Assembly (NCBI RefSeq): GCF_900119365.1
Contig: NZ_FPJO01000023.1
Coordinates: forward strand, 1 to 64,000
Direction of reading: 5' to 3'
Source of the DNA: Streptomyces atratus
GTDB lineage: Bacteria > Actinomycetota > Actinomycetes > Streptomycetales > Streptomycetaceae
DNA length: 64,000 nucleotides
Below the pieces are notes generated by a model. That model saw only the letters and a program-made list of their open reading frames with translations, had not been told where the DNA came from and made no database searches. Below, piece by piece: positions 58,253 through 64,000 of the stretch; the stretch's first letter is position 1, and the number at the start of each line of letters is the position of its first letter. A program made the translations under genes and the position numbers.

Positions 58253-59631
58253 GTACGCAACGCAGGACGGTCGCGGCGGGAGTCGCGATGATGCTCGGCG
58301 GCGCGGGCTTGCTGCTGGCCGCGAGTCCGGCCCAGGCCGCCGACGTCTCCTACAGCACGGAGTGCATTCCGCCGCCCATCTCGGGGCTGCCGGCCATGCA
58401 GGGCACCACCAAGGTGCAGTTGACCGCGCCCGCCGAGGCGAAGGTCGGGGACACCGTCGAGGTGGTGTGGAAGACGGTCGAGGCCGCTTCCAAGAACCCC
58501 GATGTGCTCGATCTGGACAAGGACACGGTCAAGCCGACCGGCACCCTCAAGGTGAGCGGCGCCGCCACGGGCACCGTGCAGATGGAAGGGCCGCGGCAGA
58601 ACCCGCCGATCCCCAAGAACAGCGCCATGGTGCTGCCCGACATGAAGGGCACGCTGAAGCTGGAGAAGGCCGGTGAGATCACGCTGACACCGGACGCGTA
58701 CAACATCAACGTCTCCAAGCCGATCTCCACGGACACCAAGTGCACCCCGAAGGAGACCGTGCAGCCGGGCGTGACCATCAAGGTCACGGACGGCGGCGGA
58801 TCCACCACGGGCGGTACGACGAGCGGCTCGACCACCGCGGGCGGTACGACCTCCGGCTCGACCACCGCCGGCGGTACGACCTCCGGCTCGACCTCGGGCT
58901 CCACCACCGCGGGCGGTACGACGGGCGGCGGTGACTCCGGCTCCACGACCTCGGGCTCCGGCGGCGGCAGCGGACAGACCGACTTCCCCGGCAAGGAGGT
59001 CGCGGTCCACTTCACCTGTACGTCCCCGGGACCGGCCGACATCTCCTCCAAGGTGACGATCAACGCCAAGAAGAGCGGTGGCAGCTACGCCCTGACGGTC
59101 AAGACGGCCAAGGGCGTGATGGACAGCCCGGCCGCGCTGCCGGCCGGCGCGCTGAAGCCGTCCATGGACATCACCCTGGGCGGCGCCGACAAGGGCTCGG
59201 TGAAGGTCACCGGCCCGGCCAACGCCGAACCGCTGGAGCAGGGCAAGCCGGTCGACCTGTCCGACATGACCGGCACCTACACGCCCGGCGCGTCCGGCAA
59301 GTCCACTCTCAGCCCCGGCACCCTGACGATCGACGTCACCCTGGGCGCCTCGAAGATCAACATCCCGTGCAAGGTCAAGGGCTCGGTGACCCCGTCGCTG
59401 GAGCTCGACACCACCGCCCAGCAGGGCGGCGCCTCCGGCTCCGCCACCACGGGTTCCACGGGCGCGGGCTCCGCGGCCGGCGGTACGGCCTCCGGCGGCG
59501 GACTGGCCGCCACCGGGGCCGAGGACACCGGCACCCTGCGCGCCCTCGGCCTGGTCGCGGGCACGGCGATCCTGCTCGGCGGCGCCGTGTTCACCTTCAC
59601 CCCGTGGCGCAGGCTGCGCGGCACCAGGTGA
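58249..59631 (+). CDS. LAxTG-type surface protein with two related domains and repeat linker
   Basis: 460 residues. Signal peptide (VAAGVAMMLGGAGLLLAASPAQA), domain 1 (about 28-165; ECIPPPISG ... DTKCTP Cys pair), a Gly-Ser-Thr linker with GGTTSGSTTA repeats (about 180-240), and domain 2 (about 245-390; HFTCTSPGP ... IPCKVKG) closely related to the 55427 protein (SGGSYALTVKTAKGVMDSPA, ITLGGADKGSVKVTGP, DLSDMTGTYTPGASGKS). It ends with LAATGAEDTG, a membrane helix and WRRLRGTR, a sortase E-type signal. GTG 58249 overlaps the previous stop. Confidence 0.9.
   Translation: MSTQRRTVAAGVAMMLGGAGLLLAASPAQAADVSYSTECIPPPISGLPAMQGTTKVQLTAPAEAKVGDTVEVVWKTVEAASKNPDVLDLDKDTVKPTGTLKVSGAATGTVQMEGPRQNPPIPKNSAMVLPDMKGTLKLEKAGEITLTPDAYNINVSKPISTDTKCTPKETVQPGVTIKVTDGGGSTTGGTTSGSTTAGGTTSGSTTAGGTTSGSTSGSTTAGGTTGGGDSGSTTSGSGGGSGQTDFPGKEVAVHFTCTSPGPADISSKVTINAKKSGGSYALTVKTAKGVMDSPAALPAGALKPSMDITLGGADKGSVKVTGPANAEPLEQGKPVDLSDMTGTYTPGASGKSTLSPGTLTIDVTLGASKINIPCKVKGSVTPSLELDTTAQQGGASGSATTGSTGAGSAAGGTASGGGLAATGAEDTGTLRALGLVAGTAILLGGAVFTFTPWRRLRGTR
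58801..58940 (+). repeat. degenerate tandem repeat coding a Gly-Ser-Thr linker
   Basis: Units close to GGCGGTACGACCTCCGGCTC followed by GACCACCGC(G/C) recur three to four times with partial units. They code the flexible linker between the two surface domains, a site where length changes are likely. Confidence 0.75.
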
Positions 59632-59651
59632 GCCGGATCCCGTGACCCCGG

Positions 59652-59728
59652 CACAAGGGCCGCGACAGCCGTAGCAACGGCACAGGGGTCGCGACAGCCG
59701 TGACAACGGCACAGGGGCCGCAGCACCG
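59652..59728. repeat. 29-bp tandem repeat
   Basis: Two full units of 29 bases (59652-59680 and 59681-59709, both with CGCGACAGCCGT in the middle and ending ACGG) and a partial third that runs into the terminator. The copies differ at a few positions. Confidence 0.75.
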
Positions 59729-59752
59729 GTCGACGGTGCGGCGGCCCCTGTG
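59710..59752. terminator. bidirectional terminator
   Basis: CACAGGGGCCGC / GCGGCCCCTGTG outer stem with an inner GCACCG / CGGTGC stem, between the convergent surface protein and peptide transporter genes. Confidence 0.85.
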
Positions 59753-59795
59753 TACGGGCGGAAAGCGATCAGTGCGTCAGCAGCACATCAGTGCA

Positions 59796-61286
59796 TCAGC
59801 GCACGTCGCCCATGAGCCGGCTGACCTTCTTGCGGTACATCCAGATCGAGAACGCCGCCACGATCGCGAGCGCCGCCTCCAGACCCACCATCCCGGTCTT
59901 GTTCAGGTCGACACCGGCCAGCGACAGCAGGCTGGTGGTGCAGTCGCCCGCGGTGACCGCGAGGAACCAGACACCCATCATCTGGCTGCCGTACTTCGCG
60001 GGCGCCATCTTCGTGGTGACCGACAGGCCGACCGGGGAGAGGCAGAGCTCACCGACGGTCTGCAGGAAGTAGATCGACACCAGCCACATCGGGCTGACCT
60101 TGTCGCCGTCCGTCGCCATGGTCAGCGGCAGCATGAAGACGAGGAAGGAGGTACCGACCAGGAAGAGACCCGAGCCGAACTTGACGACCGTGCTCGGCTC
60201 CTTGCCGCGCCGGTTCAGCGCCAGCCATATCCAGGCGACGACCGGGGCCAGCGCCATGATGATGACCGGGTTGACCGACTGGTACCAGGAGGTCGGGAAG
60301 TGCAGGCCGAGCAGGCTGTTGGTGGTGGAGGACTCACCGAAGAGCGACAGCGTCGAGCCGCCCTGGTCGTAGATCATCCAGAACACGGCCGCGGCGACGA
60401 AGAACCAGATGTAGCCGGACATCTTCGACTGCTCGGCCTTCGAGAGGTCCCGGTCCCGCTTGATCCGCACCAGCACCGCGACCGGGATGAGCAGACCGGC
60501 GACGGTGATCGGGACGAGCGCCCAGTTCAGCGTGTAGACGTCGGTGGCGACGAGGACGCCGTAGAAGACGACGGCCACTATCAGCCACAGCAGGCCCTTG
60601 CGCAGGGTCGTACGGCGCTCCTCGGCCGAAAGAGGCTTCGGGACGACGCTGCTGCGCGCGCTGAGGTGGCGCGTACCGATGAGGAACTGGGCCAGGCCCA
60701 GCGCCATGCCGGCCGCGGCGATGGCGAAGCCGAGGTGCCAGTTCACCTTCTCGCCGACCGTGCCGATGATCAGCGGCGCGGCGAAGGCACCGAGGTTGAT
60801 GCCCATGTAGAAGACGGTGAAGCCACCGTCGCGACGCGGGTCGTCCGGGCCGTTGTAGAGGTGGCCGACCATCGTGGAGATGTTGGCCTTCAGCAGCCCG
60901 GATCCGAGCGCGACCAGCGCCAGACCGGCGAAGAAGGTGCCGGAGCCCGGCAGCGCGAGCGTCAGGTGGCCCAGCATGATGACCGCGGCCGAGATGGTGA
61001 CCGTCTTGCGCGGCCCCCAGACCCGGTCGCCGAACCAGCCGCCGGGCATGGCGAGCAGGTACACCATCGCCATGTAGATGGAGTAGATCGCGGTGGCCGT
61101 GGCCGCGTTCATGTGCAGGCCGGAATTGGAGACCAGGTACAGCGGAAGCAGGGCCCGCATGCCGTAGAAGCTGAAGCGCTCCCACATCTCGGTCATGAAG
61201 AGAGTGGCCAGGCCGCGGGGGTGGCCGAAGAAGGTCTTCGCGGATCCAGGTGTACTGGCCGGGTCCTTCGTCAGGCTGGACGCCAT
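59796..61286 (-). CDS. POT-family proton-coupled peptide transporter
   Basis: 496 residues, about 12-14 membrane helices. It begins with FFGHPRGLATLFMTEMWERFSFYGMRALLPLYLV, including the ExxER-like EMWERFSFYG motif that defines the POT/PTR family. Also seen: GGWFGDRVWGPRKTV, and FTVFYMGINLGAFAAPLIIG (PTR2 signature). It takes up di- and tripeptides with protons. ATG 61286 gives the usual short N-terminus. Confidence 0.97.
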   Translation of the reverse strand: MASSLTKDPASTPGSAKTFFGHPRGLATLFMTEMWERFSFYGMRALLPLYLVSNSGLHMNAATATAIYSIYMAMVYLLAMPGGWFGDRVWGPRKTVTISAAVIMLGHLTLALPGSGTFFAGLALVALGSGLLKANISTMVGHLYNGPDDPRRDGGFTVFYMGINLGAFAAPLIIGTVGEKVNWHLGFAIAAAGMALGLAQFLIGTRHLSARSSVVPKPLSAEERRTTLRKGLLWLIVAVVFYGVLVATDVYTLNWALVPITVAGLLIPVAVLVRIKRDRDLSKAEQSKMSGYIWFFVAAAVFWMIYDQGGSTLSLFGESSTTNSLLGLHFPTSWYQSVNPVIIMALAPVVAWIWLALNRRGKEPSTVVKFGSGLFLVGTSFLVFMLPLTMATDGDKVSPMWLVSIYFLQTVGELCLSPVGLSVTTKMAPAKYGSQMMGVWFLAVTAGDCTTSLLSLAGVDLNKTGMVGLEAALAIVAAFSIWMYRKKVSRLMGDVR

Positions 61287-61777
61287 GGTCGATCCTTGTG
61301 TGCTCGGGACGCGACGCCTTGTGAGCGTGGTGCGCCCGGTGGGGGGAGGCCGGCACCGGCACGGGCGCGCCCCACCCCTCACGCCCGGGAGAGGATTCGT
61401 CCCGCTCGCCGGACTCACCAAGGAGCCGGCTGAAGGGGACGGGGACCGACCGTGCCGGGATCCACGCCCGGTGCGCATCCTCGCGCTCCGGGCCCGGCCA
61501 CAGGTCATTCACTGATTCCGCGACTGGCGGGTACCAGTCGGCCAACAAAAGGGACCCTTGGCGCTAAAAGCTGCCCAAGGGTCCTTGAGTAGTGCAACAG
61601 GCGTCGAGACACCATACGCCACGACAGAGCCGGATATGAATGGACTTGAGAGATGGATCACAGGTTCTGATGGAGCCGCGCTCCCATATTCAAAGGTATT
61701 CACTCGCTTATTCCACAGACCCGCAGGGCTCTTGGAGCACCTCACGGCATCCGCTCCGCGCGGACTACCATCACTCC
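61287..61777. other. 490-bp divergent intergenic region with a hairpin
   Basis: At 61551-61585 a hairpin GGACCCTTGG / CCAAGGGTCC encloses CGCTAAAAGCTG. The stretch from 61600 to 61740 is less GC-rich than the rest and probably holds promoters for the two-component genes. No gene is seen. Confidence 0.5.
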
Positions 61778-62455
61778 ATGACCCGTGTACTGCTCGCCGA
61801 GGACGATGCATCCATCTCGGAGCCGCTGGCCCGCGCCCTGCGTCGGGAGGGTTACGAGGTCGAGGTCCGCGAAGACGGTCCGACCGCACTCGACGCCGGT
61901 CTCCAGGGCGGAATCGACCTGGTCGTGCTCGACCTGGGTCTGCCCGGGATGGACGGCCTCGAAGTTGCCCGCAGGCTCCGTGCCGAGGGTCACACCGTGC
62001 CGATCCTGGTGCTGACCGCCCGCGCCGACGAGGTGGACACCGTCGTCGGTCTCGACGCGGGTGCCGACGACTACGTCACCAAGCCCTTCCGCCTCGCCGA
62101 GCTGCTCGCCCGGGTCCGCGCCCTGCTGCGCCGCGGCGCCACCGAGCCCGCGCCGCAGCCCGCGACGCACGGCGTCCGGATCGACGTCGAGTCGCACCGT
62201 GCCTGGATGGGCGAGGAGGAACTCCAGCTCACCGCCAAGGAGTTCGACCTGCTGCGGGTCCTGGTCCGCGACGCCGGCCGGGTCGTCACCCGCGACCAGC
62301 TGATGCGCGAGGTCTGGGACACCACCTGGTGGTCGTCGACGAAGACCCTCGACATGCACATCTCCTGGCTCCGCAAGAAGCTCGGTGACGACGCCGCCAA
62401 CCCCCGCTACATCGCGACCGTACGGGGCGTCGGCTTCCGCTTCGAGAAGAGCTGA
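61778..62455 (+). CDS. OmpR-family response regulator
   Basis: 225 residues. Receiver domain: VLLAEDDASISEPLA (acidic pocket), phospho-Asp in LVVLDLGLPGMDG (about 52), Thr/Lys in LVLTARAD and YVTKPF. The winged-helix part ends LLRVLVRDAGRVVTRDQLMREVWDTTWWSSTKTLDMHISWLRKKLG..YIATVRGVGFRFE. ATG 61778. Pairs with the kinase 52 bases downstream. Confidence 0.96.
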   Translation: MTRVLLAEDDASISEPLARALRREGYEVEVREDGPTALDAGLQGGIDLVVLDLGLPGMDGLEVARRLRAEGHTVPILVLTARADEVDTVVGLDAGADDYVTKPFRLAELLARVRALLRRGATEPAPQPATHGVRIDVESHRAWMGEEELQLTAKEFDLLRVLVRDAGRVVTRDQLMREVWDTTWWSSTKTLDMHISWLRKKLGDDAANPRYIATVRGVGFRFEKS

Positions 62456-62507
62456 CGCTCGTTCCGAGGGGGGCCGACCTTCCGAGAAGAGCTGAGAACG
62501 AGCATCC

Positions 62508-63773
62508 ATGCGCCGCAGACTGATCAACTCCACGCTCGCCGTGGTGCTCGTGGTGATCGCCGTCTTCGGCGTCTCCCTGGTCATCGTCGAGACCCGCACC
62601 ATCAGCAACAGCGCCCAGGAGAGCATCGACTCCGAGGCGCTGCGGCTGATCAGCGTCGTCGAGAGCCGGCTGCTGGAGGACGAGCGGATCAGCTCGGCGC
62701 TGCTCTCCCAGCAGATCACCAGCAAGCGCTACGCCCTGATCAAGATCCCCGGCCGGCCCCCGCTCGAAGTCGGCAAGCGCCCCACCGGGAGTGTGATCAG
62801 CAGCACCGCCGAGGGGGAGCACGGCGAGCAGGTCACCGTCGAGGAGTCCCGCTCCGCGGTCACCCGCGAGGTCGGCCGCACCCTGATGATCATCGGCGCG
62901 GTGGCGCTGCTGGCCATCGTCTCCGCCGTACTGCTGGCCGTACGCCAGGCCAACAAGCTGACCTCGCCGCTGACCGACCTGGCCGAGACCGCCGAACGCC
63001 TGGGTTCCGGCGACCCGCGCCCGCGCCACAAGCGGTACGGGGTGCCGGAGCTGGACCGGGTCGCCGACGTGCTGGACGCCTCCGCCGAACGGATCGCCCG
63101 GATGCTGACCGCGGAACGCCGGCTGGCCGCCGACGCCTCCCACCAGCTCCGTACGCCGCTCACCGCGCTCTCCATGCGCATCGAGGAGATCTCGGTCACC
63201 GACGACCCGGACACGGTGAAGGAGGAGGCGAACATCGCCCTCACCCAGGTCGAGCGGCTCACCGACGTGGTGGAGCGGCTGCTGACCAACGCCCGTGATC
63301 CGCGTACCGGCTCCGCCGTCGTCTTCGACCTCGACGAGGTCGTCAAGCAGCAGGTCGAGGAGTGGCGTCCCGCCTACCGGAGCGCGGGCCGCGCCATCGT
63401 CCGCTCCGGCAAGCAGGGGCTGCGGGCCGTCGGCACGCCGGGCGCGGTCGCCCAGGTGCTGGCCGCGCTGATCGAGAACTCTCTGATGCACGGCGGCGGT
63501 ACGGTCGCGCTGCGCACCCGGGTCACCGGCAACCAGGTGGTCATCGAGGTCACGGACGAGGGCCCCGGGGTTCCGTCCGATCTGGGCGCCCGGATCTTCG
63601 AGCGGACGATCAGCGGCCGCAATTCCACCGGCATCGGACTCGCGGTGGCCAGGGACCTCGCGGAGGCGGACGGCGGCCGCCTCGAACTGCTCCAGCAGCA
63701 GCCCGCCGTCTTCGCCCTGTTCCTCAGCCGGGTGGCCCTGAAGAGGAAGGAACCGGAACGCCCGGTGCGGTGA
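62508..63773 (+). CDS. sensor histidine kinase
   Basis: 421 residues. Two membrane helices (STLAVVLVVIAVFGVSLVIV and LMIIGAVALLAIVSAVLLAV) enclose an outside sensor of about 100 residues. HAMP (ANKLTSPLTDLAETAERLGSG), H box ADASHQLRTPLTAL (His about 212), N box ALIENSLMHGGG and G boxes VTDEGPGVPSD and GRNSTGIGLAVARDLAEA follow. The stimulus is unknown. Confidence 0.96.
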   Translation: MRRRLINSTLAVVLVVIAVFGVSLVIVETRTISNSAQESIDSEALRLISVVESRLLEDERISSALLSQQITSKRYALIKIPGRPPLEVGKRPTGSVISSTAEGEHGEQVTVEESRSAVTREVGRTLMIIGAVALLAIVSAVLLAVRQANKLTSPLTDLAETAERLGSGDPRPRHKRYGVPELDRVADVLDASAERIARMLTAERRLAADASHQLRTPLTALSMRIEEISVTDDPDTVKEEANIALTQVERLTDVVERLLTNARDPRTGSAVVFDLDEVVKQQVEEWRPAYRSAGRAIVRSGKQGLRAVGTPGAVAQVLAALIENSLMHGGGTVALRTRVTGNQVVIEVTDEGPGVPSDLGARIFERTISGRNSTGIGLAVARDLAEADGGRLELLQQQPAVFALFLSRVALKRKEPERPVR

Positions 63774-63797
63774 GCGGCGAGCGGCGGAGGACGTCCG

Positions 63798-64000
63798 CTA
63801 CCGCCGTACGGAATCCGCGCCGACCCGCGGCACCGGCTCCGTACGCCCCTGCTTCAGAAACCTCTCGGCCCCACCGGCCACGGGCTGCTCGGCGGCCGGC
63901 GCGGGCTTCTCGACGGGCAGCGCCTTGAACACCCACGTCCGGTAGGACCAGAAGCGGAACAGGGTCGCGATGCCGATCCCGAGGATCTTGAAGACATTGC
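63798..64000 (-). CDS. GtrA-family protein, C-terminal part (cut by window edge)
   Basis: The minus-strand frame is open from the window edge to a TAG at 63798-63800. It reads NVFKILGIGIATLFRFWSYR, then TWVFKALPVEKPAPAAEQPV and a basic end. The last membrane helix with RFWSYRTWVF is typical of the GtrA C-terminus in actinomycetes. The rest is outside the window. Confidence 0.85.
   Translation of the reverse strand, partial: NVFKILGIGIATLFRFWSYRTWVFKALPVEKPAPAAEQPVAGGAERFLKQGRTEPVPRVGADSVRR

Overview
The window is chromosomal DNA of a Streptomyces-type actinomycete. Support comes from the very high GC with GC3-rich codons, GTG starts and 4-bp stop/start overlaps, two LysM-carrying Rpf muralytic enzymes beside enolase, a tRNA-Leu with a UAA anticodon (bldA), a SigB-family sigma factor with a STAS and an HATPase partner, and LPxTG/LAxTG surface proteins. 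From memory, the order rpf-rpf-eno-divIC-DUF501-ppx-ndh-cfa-ABC-bldA and then hutU-hutF-hutI-sigma matches the S. coelicolor core chromosome. No database was searched.

Layout. 1-5 kb is accessory: the end of an IS1380-type transposase, an XRE regulator that appears to be cut by that insertion, a DUF234-type ATPase, a secreted HNH nuclease lipoprotein and a frameshifted lipoprotein pseudogene. 5-14 kb holds a methylase with an S-like C-terminus, a membrane protein/Ser-Thr kinase pair, a YfhO membrane protein and a divergent GT2-GtrA pair. 14-17.5 kb holds a SurA-like lipoprotein, a 178-bp MITE, mazG and a P450. 17.6-30.5 kb is a housekeeping block: two Rpf proteins (the second under a c-di-AMP riboswitch), eno, divIC, DUF501, Ppx/GppA, Rex-site-flanked ndh, a cyclopropane synthase and a MacB-like ABC exporter. 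bldA lies at 30.9 kb, followed by a BI-1 protein, small hypotheticals, a thiolase, an SGNH hydrolase and cystathionine beta-synthase.

38.2-44.5 kb is the most unusual part. It looks like a decaying, linaridin-like RiPP locus. It has a 66-aa precursor-like peptide with a PVMATP motif, a phytoene-dehydrogenase-like oxidoreductase, a methyltransferase start fused by deletion to the end of an ABC exporter, a start-less gene remnant, a tiny 57-aa gene, and an intact divergent ABC-2 exporter pair. A possible TniQ remnant borders it.

44.5-52.8 kb is the histidine utilisation cluster: an RpiR regulator, then hutU, an M20 amidohydrolase, hutF and hutI, which are overlapping or closely spaced. 52.8-55.3 kb is a SigB-type sigma factor with divergent anti-anti-sigma and anti-sigma genes. 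55.4-59.6 kb is a four-gene set of exported proteins whose first and last members share a duplicated domain and carry sortase signals. The window ends with a POT peptide transporter, an OmpR/HK two-component pair and the C-terminus of a GtrA protein.
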